A DNA stretch of 64,000 nucleotides from CAKZNE01 sp963976435 (GCA_963976435.1 CAXBKQ010000007.1:1-64000), one strand, 5' to 3'. Positions 54,140-62,590 are shown, numbered from the stretch's first letter. Made by a program: numbers and translations. The notes: a model not told the origin generated them from the letters alone.

Positions 54140-55393
54140 ATGGCGTATTTATTCACCTCAGAATCTGTTTCAGAAGGTCATCCAGATAAAATTTCCGATC
54201 AAATATCGGATGCAATAATCGATCATTTCTTAGCCTTTGACAAGGACTCCAAAGTAGCATGTGAAACTTTGGTAACTACTGGTCAGGTAATATTAGCTGG
54301 AGAAATCAAATCTCAGGCCTATGTTGATGTTCAATCTGTGGCAAGAGCAGTAATAAGAAAAATTGGCTACACGAAAAGTGAATACATGTTTGATGCAGAA
54401 AGCTGTGGAGTACTATCGGCTTTGCATGAACAATCTCCTGATATTAATCGTGGGGTAGATAGAGGAAATCCAGAAGATCAAGGAGCGGGAGATCAAGGTA
54501 TGATGTTCGGTTATGCAACCAACGAAACCGAAAACTATATGCCTTTGGCATTAGACCTTAGTCATAAAATCCTTATTGAATTAGCTGAAATGAGAAGGGA
54601 AGGAAAGGATATTCCTTACTTAAGACCAGATGCTAAATCTCAGGTAACTATTGAATACTCTGACTCACATATTCCTCAAAAAATTACAGATATAGTGGTT
54701 TCCACTCAGCATGATGATTTTGGAGATGAGGCTAGCATGGCTCAAAAAATTCATTCTGATATTGTGAATCTTTTGATTCCAAGGGTGAAGAATAAGTTGA
54801 AACCGGAACTCCAAGCCTTATTTGATGCGAATATTGACTATCATATTAATCCAACGGGAAAGTTTGTAATTGGTGGACCACATGGTGATGCAGGATTAAC
54901 GGGAAGGAAAATTATTGTGGACACATATGGCGGAAAGGGGGCTCATGGTGGAGGCGCATTTTCTGGAAAAGATCCAAGTAAAGTTGATAGATCTGCAGCT
55001 TATGCAACAAGACATATTGCCAAAAATATTGTTGCCGCCGGAGTTGCTGATCAAATTCTAGTTCAAGTTTCCTATGCCATAGGAGTTGTGGAGCCAATGG
55101 GGATATTTGTAGATACATATGGAACGGCAAAGGTGAATATGACTGATGGAGAAATAGCCAGTAAAATTTCAGAAATTTTCGATATGCGTCCAGGTTTAAT
55201 TGAACAACGTTTAATGTTGAGAAACCCTATGTATTCTGAAACTGCGGCATATGGTCATATGGGTAGAAAAAACGAAATTGTTTCCAAGACATTTTTTGAA
55301 GCAAACGGAAAGGAAACAAAAATGGATGTAGAATTATTTACCTGGGAAAAACTTGACTTTGTAGATAAAGTGAAGAAGGCATTTAATTTGTAA
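54140..55393 (+). CDS. metK: S-adenosylmethionine synthetase
   Basis: 417 residues. TSESVSEGHPDKISDQISDA, the DQGMMFGYA loop and the P-loop-like GGAFSGKDPSKVDRSAAY are the MetK signature. Makes SAM from methionine and ATP. It runs divergently from the metH operon and carries a putative SAM-II leader, so its product may feed back on it directly. Confidence 0.98.
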   Translation: MAYLFTSESVSEGHPDKISDQISDAIIDHFLAFDKDSKVACETLVTTGQVILAGEIKSQAYVDVQSVARAVIRKIGYTKSEYMFDAESCGVLSALHEQSPDINRGVDRGNPEDQGAGDQGMMFGYATNETENYMPLALDLSHKILIELAEMRREGKDIPYLRPDAKSQVTIEYSDSHIPQKITDIVVSTQHDDFGDEASMAQKIHSDIVNLLIPRVKNKLKPELQALFDANIDYHINPTGKFVIGGPHGDAGLTGRKIIVDTYGGKGAHGGGAFSGKDPSKVDRSAAYATRHIAKNIVAAGVADQILVQVSYAIGVVEPMGIFVDTYGTAKVNMTDGEIASKISEIFDMRPGLIEQRLMLRNPMYSETAAYGHMGRKNEIVSKTFFEANGKETKMDVELFTWEKLDFVDKVKKAFNL

Positions 55394-55410
55394 TTCCCGA
55401 TTTAAATCAT

Positions 55411-55440
55411 TAAAAAAGGCTCCATACGGAGCCTTTTTTA
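55411..55440. terminator. Bidirectional terminator after metK
   Basis: AAAAAAGGCTCC pairs with GGAGCCTTTTTT around ATAC. It also serves the convergent gene ending at 55452. Confidence 0.93.
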
Positions 55441-55451
55441 ATTGAAATAAA

Positions 55452-55844
55452 TTATTCTTCTTTGGAATTCAATGAAAAGTTCAAATATCCTTTGCTGGAA
55501 TCCAGTTGGCAATATATTCTATAGGCTCCAAAACTATCCTTCACATCAATATCCAATACTACAAGTTTACCATCCTTAAAGGCTTGAAACAAATTTAGAG
55601 CCTTTTGGACCTGTTCTAAACTCAACTTCCCTTCAGTATTATCCAAAATTTCTTGTAATTCAGAATTATTACTCATACTTAGAATCACAGCTTTGGAATT
55701 CGGCGAACAATTCAAGTTACCAGATTCGTCTAAATCAAATAATTGAAATTCCGACTTACTATCCTTGCAAACTTCTAAAGTAACCTGAGCGGAAAGGCTG
55801 TTTCCAATCAGAAATATTAGTATTGATAAAATTCCACTTTTCAT
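55452..55844 (-). CDS. Small secreted protein of unknown function
   Basis: 130 residues from MKSGILSILIFLIGNSLSAQ, a signal peptide; an upstream open frame extends into the lipoprotein gene but lacks a signal. It has three Cys, an acidic LFDLDESGNLN segment and LEEQVQKALNLFQAF-type helix. No family recognised. It lies 11 bases after the Cys-rich lipoprotein on the same strand, so the two form an operon. Confidence 0.65.
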   Translation of the reverse strand: MKSGILSILIFLIGNSLSAQVTLEVCKDSKSEFQLFDLDESGNLNCSPNSKAVILSMSNNSELQEILDNTEGKLSLEQVQKALNLFQAFKDGKLVVLDIDVKDSFGAYRIYCQLDSSKGYLNFSLNSKEE

Positions 55845-55855
55845 AATATTAATTT

Positions 55856-56515
55856 TTACTCTTCGCTGTAGGGAAGAGATTCTACAGTCATTGAACATTC
55901 ACCTTCACAAGTACATTCGGCAGATGGAGGGTTACCAGGCACCCATCTTTCTCTACACTTAGCTGTAGGCAGATCGCAAGGCCCGGAACAATCAACTTTA
56001 ATTTTAATGGGCTCGGCCCCTACTTCTCCTAAACTTTTCAAAAAGGAAACACTAGCGGTATTTCCATCCTCCAGGTTAAAGCTATAGTTCAATCCAAAAT
56101 AATTATCCTGTGTCAACATATTGACTCGGGTAACCTCATAAGTATTTGTCCCAAAACTACTAAAAACATGATCATTTAATTCATTCAGGAAGGTTCCATT
56201 TTCAGCCAGTAAATTGGCCAGCATGGCATTTGCATCATCCTTAGAAATGGATCTTTCTTCGGACTGTTCCCCCACTAATAAAATTTCTAAAAAACATGAT
56301 TCGCAAGGACATTCGTACGAATTTGTTCCTACTTTCAAATAGCTACAATCCCCTTGTGGCTCGCAGACTCCGGAACAGGAGACCGCCCATTCAATTCCAT
56401 TTTCAAAGTCAGCAAAGGAACCTTTTTTATTGGATTCAGAATTGAAATTCAAGGGATCCTTTGAGCAAGAAAATCCAATTAAAGCCACACAACTAATAAG
56501 CATTAAATTTTTCAT
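55856..56515 (-). CDS. Cysteine-rich lipoprotein
   Basis: 219 residues. Lipoprotein signal MKNLMLISCVALIGFSCSK with lipobox FSC. Two Cys clusters flank a 100-residue middle: CSGVCEPQGDCSYL with CPCESC, and CSGPCDLPTAKCRE with CTCEGEC. Each follows the order CSGxC-x5-C then CxCxxxC, so it looks like an internal duplication. Metal binding, disulfide-rich structure or a redox role are all possible; nothing identifies which. The middle part resembles no family I know. Starts an operon with the downstream small secreted protein. Confidence 0.72.
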   Translation of the reverse strand: MKNLMLISCVALIGFSCSKDPLNFNSESNKKGSFADFENGIEWAVSCSGVCEPQGDCSYLKVGTNSYECPCESCFLEILLVGEQSEERSISKDDANAMLANLLAENGTFLNELNDHVFSSFGTNTYEVTRVNMLTQDNYFGLNYSFNLEDGNTASVSFLKSLGEVGAEPIKIKVDCSGPCDLPTAKCRERWVPGNPPSAECTCEGECSMTVESLPYSEE

Positions 56516-56579
56516 AAAATATTGTTTTGATTAATTAACTACAATCAATATAAACAAAATTAACATTGAAACGCCTTTA

Positions 56580-56777
56580 CTATTCATCTTCTAATTCGAA
56601 GATATCCTCTACCTTCACTTCGAAAACCTTAGCCAACTTCAATGCTAAAACAGTAGACGGGACATATTTCGAAGACTCCATTGCATTTATTGTTTGACGA
56701 CTAACGCCAATAAGTTTAGCTAAATTGTCCTGAGTGAGATTTTTCATGGCTCTTTGAACTTTCAAATTATTCTTCAT
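56580..56777 (-). CDS. XRE-family helix-turn-helix regulator
   Basis: 65 residues, a bare HTH: MKNLTQDNLAKLIGVSRQTI, AMESSKYVPSTVLALKLAKV. Typical of small repressors paired with a membrane protein. The ATG overlaps the stop of the upstream membrane gene (ATGA). Its likely target is the inverted repeat before the operon promoter. Confidence 0.9.
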   Translation of the reverse strand: MKNNLKVQRAMKNLTQDNLAKLIGVSRQTINAMESSKYVPSTVLALKLAKVFEVKVEDIFELEDE

Positions 56778-57262
56778 CCTACCATCCTTTTTTCTCTGGC
56801 TAAGCCTATATTAAAATGAAATATAAAAAGAACAAATACCGAGTATAAATTAAAGATCATAACATTTAGAAAGCTGAAACTATAAAATAGAATTAGGCAA
56901 AGGAATAATAAAATGCTATTAACAAAAGTGGCCCATAGCAGGGAATTTAATCTCTTCATGGCAATAAACTCATCTTCATCCTTTTCCTTACTAAAAGTTA
57001 AAAGTACACAGCCTATTAATATCATCACTCCAAGTATTTCATTGGTTAAATTTTCTTCTTGCATGGTGAATGTTCCAGAATTTGTATCATTTGAACTATT
57101 ATTAAAGATAAAGTCAGTCTCAAATAGGAAGGGTAATTCTACACTCAAAAATTCAAATTCAATATTTTGAAATAATCCAATTAAGCCAAAAATTGTAAAG
57201 GGAATAAATATGAGCCAGCCCCATAGCTTATATTTTGCCGGTAATAAAAATCTTGTTTTCAT
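56774..57262 (-). CDS. Small four-helix membrane protein paired with the XRE regulator
   Basis: 162 residues from MKTRFLLPAKYKLWGWLIFI; an upstream TTG start is less likely. Hydrophobic helices at WGWLIFIPFTIFGLIGLF, ILGVMILIGCVLLTF, and two more near the C-terminus (LLWATFVNSILLFLCLILF, MIFNLYSVFVLFIFHF). A KDEDEFIAMKRLNS loop is cytosolic. Such gene pairs with a small HTH regulator are frequent in Bacteroidota and Firmicutes; role unknown. Confidence 0.75.
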   Translation of the reverse strand: MKTRFLLPAKYKLWGWLIFIPFTIFGLIGLFQNIEFEFLSVELPFLFETDFIFNNSSNDTNSGTFTMQEENLTNEILGVMILIGCVLLTFSKEKDEDEFIAMKRLNSLLWATFVNSILLFLCLILFYSFSFLNVMIFNLYSVFVLFIFHFNIGLAREKRMVG

Positions 57263-57287
57263 AATTTCCAATTATTTAATTGCTCAA

Positions 57288-57295
57288 CAAACGTA
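57288..57295 (-). promoter_or_regulatory. -7 element for the XRE operon
   Basis: Minus-strand TACGTTTG matches TAnnTTTG, about 26 bases before the membrane gene ATG. Confidence 0.55.
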
Positions 57296-57310
57296 AGAAA
57301 TTTTTTACTA

Positions 57311-57332
57311 AATGTAAAGTTTGTTTTACATT
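57311..57332. repeat. Inverted repeat, candidate operator of the XRE regulator
   Basis: AATGTAAA and TTTACATT separated by GTTTGT form a perfect 8-bp inverted repeat 16 bases upstream of the -7 box, over the -33 region. Placement suits autorepression. Confidence 0.6.
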
Positions 57333-57388
57333 TCTGAATAAAAAATAAGCCGCTTGATCAACAAACGACTTAAAATCAATATATTAAA

Positions 57389-58438
57389 CTAATCAATAAC
57401 AGTCATCCAATTGTATTTATCTTCTTTAGCCCCCATCCTAATGGCGGTTAATTCCTCTTTAATTTTTAAAGCAAAGCCATTATTTGGAGTACCTACTGTA
57501 TAGTTTTCTCCTCTAAACCCTATCAAAGAAATTTGACTAACCACTGCGGCAGTACCCATACCAAAAGCTTCTTTTAACCTTCCTTCCTTCAAAGCGGATA
57601 TCAGTTCATCTACCTTTATGGGTCTCTCTTCCACTTTAAGATTTTCATTTTCTTTAGCCAAAGTTAATATGCTATCCCTGGTAATTCCAGCTAAAATCCT
57701 ATCGCTAAGCGGAGGGGTTACAAAGGTATCATCAATCACAAAACCAATATTCATAGTTCCGGACTCTTCAATTAGTTCATGGTTTTTATGATCGGTCCAT
57801 ACAATCTGTGTATATCCTTCTTTTCTTGCTTGGTCGGTAGCATAAAACGCTCCTCCATAGTTACCTGCACATTTTGTAGATCCTACACCTCCACCAGCGC
57901 TTCTAGTATAAGTTTCTTCAATTTTTACTTTCACATCCCCGGCATAGTAAGGTCCAACCGGACTTGTTATAATACAAAAGGTATATTCTTCGGATGGCCT
58001 AGCGGCCACAAATTCTGAGCTACCGAACATAAAAGGTCTCAAATAAAGTGAGTGACCCTTTTTCTTGGGCACCCATTCTCTATCAATTTTCACTAATTCA
58101 GCAATAGACTCTGCAAACCAATCCTCAGGAAATTCAGGCATAAACATTCGTCTCGCGCTATGGTTTAAGCGTTTGGCATTCATATCCTCTCTAAAGATTC
58201 CTATTTTACCATTTTCCATATAGTAAGCCTTCTGTCCTTCAAAAAGTGCTTGACCATAATGTAATGTATGTAAGGCAGGGCTAAATAACATCGGCCCAAA
58301 AGGCTTAATTTCCGGTTCTTCCCATACACCATTCCTATAAGTGCACAGCAACATGTGGTCGCTAAATTGAGTGCCAAATATTAAATTATCGAAATCTACT
58401 TCGCCAATTCTTGAAGATTCTGCTTTGGTAATTTTCAT
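57389..58438 (-). CDS. ilvE: Branched-chain amino acid aminotransferase
   Basis: 349 residues from MKITKAESSRIGEVDF; an open frame continues upstream but overlaps the divergent gene and lacks family features. PLP-fold IV enzyme: active-site Lys in GSTKCAGNYGG, YLRPFMFGS and ESGTMNIGFVIDD. It makes and degrades Leu, Ile and Val using 2-oxoglutarate. Divergent from the DUF4920 gene, sharing an 80-base promoter region. Confidence 0.95.
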   Translation of the reverse strand: MKITKAESSRIGEVDFDNLIFGTQFSDHMLLCTYRNGVWEEPEIKPFGPMLFSPALHTLHYGQALFEGQKAYYMENGKIGIFREDMNAKRLNHSARRMFMPEFPEDWFAESIAELVKIDREWVPKKKGHSLYLRPFMFGSSEFVAARPSEEYTFCIITSPVGPYYAGDVKVKIEETYTRSAGGGVGSTKCAGNYGGAFYATDQARKEGYTQIVWTDHKNHELIEESGTMNIGFVIDDTFVTPPLSDRILAGITRDSILTLAKENENLKVEERPIKVDELISALKEGRLKEAFGMGTAAVVSQISLIGFRGENYTVGTPNNGFALKIKEELTAIRMGAKEDKYNWMTVID

Positions 58439-58485
58439 ATATATATTAGTCTCAGGGTGAACTAAGTCTAAAAGGCAAGGATTTG

Positions 58486-58493
58486 TATATTTG
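58486..58493 (+). promoter_or_regulatory. -7 element for the DUF4920-mnmD-NUDIX unit
   Basis: TATATTTG matches TAnnTTTG, 24 bases before the ATG at 58518. Confidence 0.5.
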
Positions 58494-58517
58494 CTTCTAT
58501 AAAATGAGAAATACAAA

Positions 58518-59018
58518 ATGAAAAAAATTGCTTTCTTTCTAGTTTCCCTTGCAATGCTTAGCGCTTGCAATAATACTACAAATCAAGAGGAGGAGAAAAT
58601 TGAAACCGAAAATACTGAGATAACCGTTGATTACCAATATTATGGTGATACAATTTCTCAGGATGGCGCGATTGAAGCTTCTGAATTATACGCTATGCTC
58701 GAAGGAAAGGATTCGGTTATGGTAAAAGTAAAAGGCGTTGTAAATCAATCTTGTAAAGTAAAAGGATGCTGGATGAAGATGGATGTTGGCGATGGACAAG
58801 AAATGAGAGTTTCTTTTAAAGACTATGGATTTTTTGTTCCCACAAATTTGGCAGGTGAAACAGCAACCATTGAAGGTATAGCCAAAATTACTACCACCAG
58901 TGTGGAAGACTTAAAGCACTTTGCCCAAGATGGAGGTCAATCCGAAGAGGAAATTGCGGCTATCACTGAGCCTGAAGTTTCAATCAGCTATGTAGCTACG
59001 GGTGTTATTATAGAATAA
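58518..59018 (+). CDS. DUF4920 lipoprotein
   Basis: 166 residues. Signal MKKIAFFLVSLAMLSACNN with lipobox SAC. VKVKGVVNQSCKVKGCWMKM carries two Cys and is a DUF4920 hallmark; SFKDYGFFVPTNLAGETATI follows. Family function unknown, sometimes linked to metal handling by its Cys pair. First of four co-directional genes. Confidence 0.86.
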   Translation: MKKIAFFLVSLAMLSACNNTTNQEEEKIETENTEITVDYQYYGDTISQDGAIEASELYAMLEGKDSVMVKVKGVVNQSCKVKGCWMKMDVGDGQEMRVSFKDYGFFVPTNLAGETATIEGIAKITTTSVEDLKHFAQDGGQSEEEIAAITEPEVSISYVATGVIIE

Positions 59019-59026
59019 TATTCATC

Positions 59027-59488
59027 ATGTCTAAAAAACTATTAATAGGATGCTTCATTATTGGGGCATCCTTTTTTTTGGCTTGTCAGGAAATAAATCC
59101 GGATCCTGAAGCAAAGGGAAAGAGTGAAAAGAAGGAGTTATTAATGTATGAGGATTCGGAATTAGCCCTTTTGATGCGAAAAATGTATGAAGACAATTTA
59201 AAATTTAGGGATAGCATCATCAATGGACATATCCCTGCGTCTTTTCCTGAAGACTTTTACAACATTCATACTGCAAAAGCAACTGAGCCAGAAAAACTAA
59301 ATGAAACCTTCAAGGCCTTAGCAGAGACTTATATTGATAAGATGAAACGCATCACTTCAGCCCAAAATGAAATGGAGGCCAAATCTGCATACAACGATAT
59401 GATAAATACTTGCGCCAGTTGCCATAATCTATTTTGCCCTGGCCCTTTATCAAAAATCAAAAAAATGAAAATACCCATTGAGCAATAG
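59027..59488 (+). CDS. c-type heme lipoprotein
   Basis: 153 residues. Lipoprotein signal MSKKLLIGCFIIGASFFLACQ with lipobox LAC. One heme-binding CASCH motif sits in INTCASCHNLFCPG near the C-terminus, in a helical fold like cytochrome c'. The heme is presumably extracytoplasmic. Nine bases after the DUF4920 gene; its stop overlaps the next gene by 11 bases. Confidence 0.82.
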   Translation: MSKKLLIGCFIIGASFFLACQEINPDPEAKGKSEKKELLMYEDSELALLMRKMYEDNLKFRDSIINGHIPASFPEDFYNIHTAKATEPEKLNETFKALAETYIDKMKRITSAQNEMEAKSAYNDMINTCASCHNLFCPGPLSKIKKMKIPIEQ

Positions 59489-60158
59489 GCAGCTAATAAA
59501 AACAAAGGACAATTCCTCCACTATTTTCGTCCCAGGTTTAAATCAACACTACCATTCTATTCATGGAGCTGTTCAAGAATCTCAACATGTTTTTATCGAG
59601 GCTGGTTTTGGGTTGAAAGATGTTTTGGATGAAATAAAAGTATTTGAACTAGGTTTTGGCACTGGTTTAAATGCCTTGATGACCCAAAATGAGGCAATAA
59701 AAAAGAATATAAAATGCCAATATTGGACGGTAGAAAAATATCCTCTTAAGGAGGAGGAGTACAGTAAATTGAACTACCCCGAAATTTTTAATTCTGAGGG
59801 TAAAAATGAGCAGTTCACTAAACTACACCAATGTGTTTGGGATCAGCCAGTAGCTTTAAATCCACTTTTTGAGCTCCATAAAATTAAAGGGGATGTAAAA
59901 AAACTAAAGCTTAAGGAAAATTATTTTGACCTCATTTATTTTGATGCTTTTGCCCCTTCTTCTCAAGCAGATTTATGGACTATTGAGATTTTTACAAAAA
60001 TGTTTAATTGCCTAAAAGATGAGGGCGTATTGGTTACTTATTGTGTAAAGGGTGAGGTGAGAAGAAACATGATAGAAGCAGGATTTGAAGTTGAAAAAAT
60101 TCCTGGCCCACCAGGGAAAAGAGAAATGGCAAGGGCATTTGCTATTAAGTCGAAATAA
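59478..60158 (+). CDS. MnmD-like tRNA-modifying methyltransferase (DUF752)
   Basis: 226 residues starting at TTG (59478); no in-frame ATG is close, and the sequence SNRQLIKTKDNSSTIFVPGL reads as a proper N-terminus. ELGFGTGLNALMTQ binds SAM, and DLIYFDAFAPSSQADLWT is the DUF752 hallmark. It acts like the methyltransferase half of MnmC on the wobble uridine of tRNAs. The FAD-dependent half is absent, as usual outside Proteobacteria. Overlaps the cytochrome gene by 11 bases and is contiguous with the NUDIX gene. Confidence 0.88.
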   Translation: MSNRQLIKTKDNSSTIFVPGLNQHYHSIHGAVQESQHVFIEAGFGLKDVLDEIKVFELGFGTGLNALMTQNEAIKKNIKCQYWTVEKYPLKEEEYSKLNYPEIFNSEGKNEQFTKLHQCVWDQPVALNPLFELHKIKGDVKKLKLKENYFDLIYFDAFAPSSQADLWTIEIFTKMFNCLKDEGVLVTYCVKGEVRRNMIEAGFEVEKIPGPPGKREMARAFAIKSK

Positions 60159-60614
60159 ATGAAATCAAGCAAATTTAATATTCGGGTATACGGCCTTCTT
60201 TTTCATAATTCGCAAGTCCTTTTATCCAAAGAAATGATAAAGGGAAAGGAGTATATAAAATTCCCCGGTGGTGGATTAGAGTTTGGAGAGGGGGTTTTAG
60301 ATTGTTTGAAAAGAGAATTTATTGAGGAATTAAATTTAGAGATAAACATCAAAGCTCACTTTCATACTACAGAAGATTTTATTCCTTCTGCATTCAACCC
60401 CAAACATCAGGTGATTAGTATCTATTATTTGGTGGAAAACGCTCAATTACAAAACTCTCCTCTTATTCAAGAAAATAAAAAGCAAGGTATTAAAGTGGCA
60501 GAAGATCAAATCGTCTATTGGTGCCCTATTGATGAACTAAAAGATCAAAAAATCGATCTTCCCATCGACAAAATTGTAGTGGAAAAGCTAATAGGAGAGT
60601 CTTTTTCCTACTAA
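60159..60614 (+). CDS. NUDIX hydrolase
   Basis: 151 residues. Nudix box GGGLEFGEGVLDCLKREF followed by IEELN fits the G-x5-E-x7-REUxEE pattern. Probably hydrolyses a nucleoside-diphosphate derivative; the substrate is unknown. The ATG follows the mnmD-like stop directly. Its last 27 bases overlap the convergent hypothetical gene. Confidence 0.9.
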   Translation: MKSSKFNIRVYGLLFHNSQVLLSKEMIKGKEYIKFPGGGLEFGEGVLDCLKREFIEELNLEINIKAHFHTTEDFIPSAFNPKHQVISIYYLVENAQLQNSPLIQENKKQGIKVAEDQIVYWCPIDELKDQKIDLPIDKIVVEKLIGESFSY

Positions 60615-61157
60615 ATCATTTACTCTTTTAAACATTTTTAATGGTGATAATTTAGGCCAATCTAATTCATCTAAATCCCCTCCAGAAATCAGATATTGAT
60701 CTAAATTATAATTCTGCATTTCTTCTAAAACGTGTTTACGGAAATTTACAAGACAAACCCAGCCTAGATCTAATTCCTCCTGCCATTCTTCATAATATTC
60801 TGTATCGCTGGCATGAAAGTTTAGGACATTCTCTCCAATTAAAATAAATTTATTTACCCCTTCCCACATTATTGGTTCAAGAACATCCCTTTTTAAAAGC
60901 ATTATATCATTGTGAAGGAGATCGTTCCATTCACCCATGAATTCTAGAATTGTAAACCCCTGTTCATAATCGGTATACAACTGTTTCATAAAAAGGGTTT
61001 CTGCACCAAAATTATCCCATTGCGGATGAATAATATGATCGTAAATTTTATCTGTAAAATACACTTCACTATTTTGGTAAGCCCAAAATGGGGATTTGGG
61101 ATCCTTGCTGGCGATATATTTCTGCCTCCATAAATAATAAGGCTCTAAATTGTGCAT
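60588..61157 (-). CDS. Conserved hypothetical protein
   Basis: 189 residues, rich in Trp, Tyr and acidic residues, soluble, with no signal. Sequence such as AETLFMKQLYTDYEQGFTIL and LDLGWVCLVNFRKHVLEEMQ is regular but I recognise no family. It occurs next to NUDIX and epimerase genes here without an evident link. Overlaps the NUDIX 3' end by 27 bases. Confidence 0.65.
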   Translation of the reverse strand: MHNLEPYYLWRQKYIASKDPKSPFWAYQNSEVYFTDKIYDHIIHPQWDNFGAETLFMKQLYTDYEQGFTILEFMGEWNDLLHNDIMLLKRDVLEPIMWEGVNKFILIGENVLNFHASDTEYYEEWQEELDLGWVCLVNFRKHVLEEMQNYNLDQYLISGGDLDELDWPKLSPLKMFKRVNDLVGKRLSY

Positions 61158-61225
61158 CCTAAATAGCTTTGAAGTTTATGAACAAGCTCCATTCTAATTT
61201 GTTCTAATCGTATTAAAAATAGATA

Positions 61226-62122
61226 ATGAAAATACTAATTACTGGAGGTACAGGATTGATAGGGCAGCAAATTAGCAAACAACTATTAGAAAAAAATCAC
61301 GAAGTCGTTTTTTTAAGTAGAAATCCTAAAACAGGAGGTCAAATCCAACAATATCCATGGGATCCAGAAAAAAATTATTTGGACCCCTTAGCAATAAATG
61401 GTGTAGACACTATTATTAATCTGGCAGGGGCCTCGGTAAATAAAAGATGGACTAGTGAATATAAAAAGGAGATATTAAAAAGTAGAACAGACTCATTACA
61501 AACTATTTATAAAATTTTAGAATCCTCCACGCATCAGGTAAAACATATTATTTCCACTTCTGCCGTGGGCTATTATCCGGATAGTTTAGATGACTTATTT
61601 TCTGAGACCGACAATCCAGGTTCTTCTTTTCTTTCGAAAGTTTGTAGAAAATGGGAAGCAGAAGCAGTTAAATTTGAAAGGCTAAATATTAATGTTTCAA
61701 TAATTAGGATTGGTTTAGTACTTAGCATGAAGGGTGGTGCTTTGGAAGCTATGATAAAACCTTTTAAATATGGTTTTGGATCAGCATTAGGAAATGGAAA
61801 ACAATGGATGCCTTGGATACATATAGAGGATCTTTCCAAGATCTTTCTTCATATTTCAGAGAAAAGTTTAGCTGGTATTTTCAATGGTGGAGGATTAAAT
61901 CCGGTTCGCAATACGGAATTTAGCAGAACCCTGGCTTCGGTAATGAAAAAGCCTTTTTTCATGCCTAATCTACCATCAATTGTATTAAAACTAATTATGG
62001 GTGAGTCAGCAGAAATTGCATTATCAAGTACAAAAGTAGATCAAAAGAAAATTAGGGAAAGTGGATTTGAATACAGATTTAAGGATTTAAGATCTGCACT
62101 TGAACATTTAATTTTGGAGTAA
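61226..62122 (+). CDS. TIGR01777-type epimerase (SDR39U1-like)
   Basis: 298 residues. Rossmann start ILITGGTGLIGQQISKQLLE, the family motif TIINLAGASVNKRWTSEYKK and the C-terminal DUF1731-like segment ALSSTKVDQKKIRESGFEYR. The reaction is unknown for most members. Its stop sits at the terminator shared with rpsT. Confidence 0.9.
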   Translation: MKILITGGTGLIGQQISKQLLEKNHEVVFLSRNPKTGGQIQQYPWDPEKNYLDPLAINGVDTIINLAGASVNKRWTSEYKKEILKSRTDSLQTIYKILESSTHQVKHIISTSAVGYYPDSLDDLFSETDNPGSSFLSKVCRKWEAEAVKFERLNINVSIIRIGLVLSMKGGALEAMIKPFKYGFGSALGNGKQWMPWIHIEDLSKIFLHISEKSLAGIFNGGGLNPVRNTEFSRTLASVMKKPFFMPNLPSIVLKLIMGESAEIALSSTKVDQKKIRESGFEYRFKDLRSALEHLILE

Positions 62123-62155
62123 AAAAAAAGCTCCGAAAATTCGGAGCTTTAATAA
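62121..62155. terminator. Terminator of rpsT and the epimerase gene
   Basis: AAAGCTCCGAA and TTCGGAGCTTT form an 11-bp stem with a short loop. On the minus strand it is followed by nine T, serving rpsT best; the plus-strand T run is weak. Confidence 0.85.
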
Positions 62156-62167
62156 TAATATTGAATA

Positions 62168-62419
62168 CTATAGTGATGCAACGTGTTTTGTAAGGCTAGA
62201 TTTTAAATTCGCAGCTTTATTCTTGTGAATAATATTTCTTTTTGCCAATTTATCCAACATAGAAACGATAGTTGAAAGTCTACCTTCAGCATCTTTTTTG
62301 TCTGAAGTAGCTCTTAAGTCACGTATTGCATTACGTGTAGTTTTATGCTGGTAGCGATTGCGATCTCTTTTTGCTTCGTCAGATCTAACTCTTTTTAACG
62401 CTGATTTATGATTTGCCAT
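62168..62419 (-). CDS. rpsT: 30S ribosomal protein S20
   Basis: 83 residues, basic helical bundle. MANHKSALKRVRSDEAKRDR matches S20, as does the IIHKNKAANLKSSLTKHVAS end. Small subunit body protein. It lies just downstream of tRNA-Glu, on the same strand, so they may share a transcript. Confidence 0.96.
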   Translation of the reverse strand: MANHKSALKRVRSDEAKRDRNRYQHKTTRNAIRDLRATSDKKDAEGRLSTIVSMLDKLAKRNIIHKNKAANLKSSLTKHVASL

Positions 62420-62442
62420 ATTCTTAAAACTTTAAAGTCTTG

Positions 62443-62514
62443 CAGCCCATAGGAGAGTCGAACTCCTCTTTCCAGGATGAAAACCTGGCGTCCTAACCGA
62501 TAGACGAATGGGCC
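62443..62514 (-). tRNA. tRNA-Glu (UUC)
   Basis: 72-nt cloverleaf on the minus strand. Acceptor GGCCCAT with ATGGGCT, anticodon stem CCAGG/CCTGG around TTTTCAT (anticodon TTC), T loop GTTCGACTC. The CCA end is not encoded. It lies 23 bases upstream of rpsT. Confidence 0.97.
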
Positions 62515-62590
62515 TTATTATTATTCCCCGTTTTTTTGGGACTGCAAATCTAATTCATTTTTTGTTTTCACCAAACATCTTTTAAAAAAT

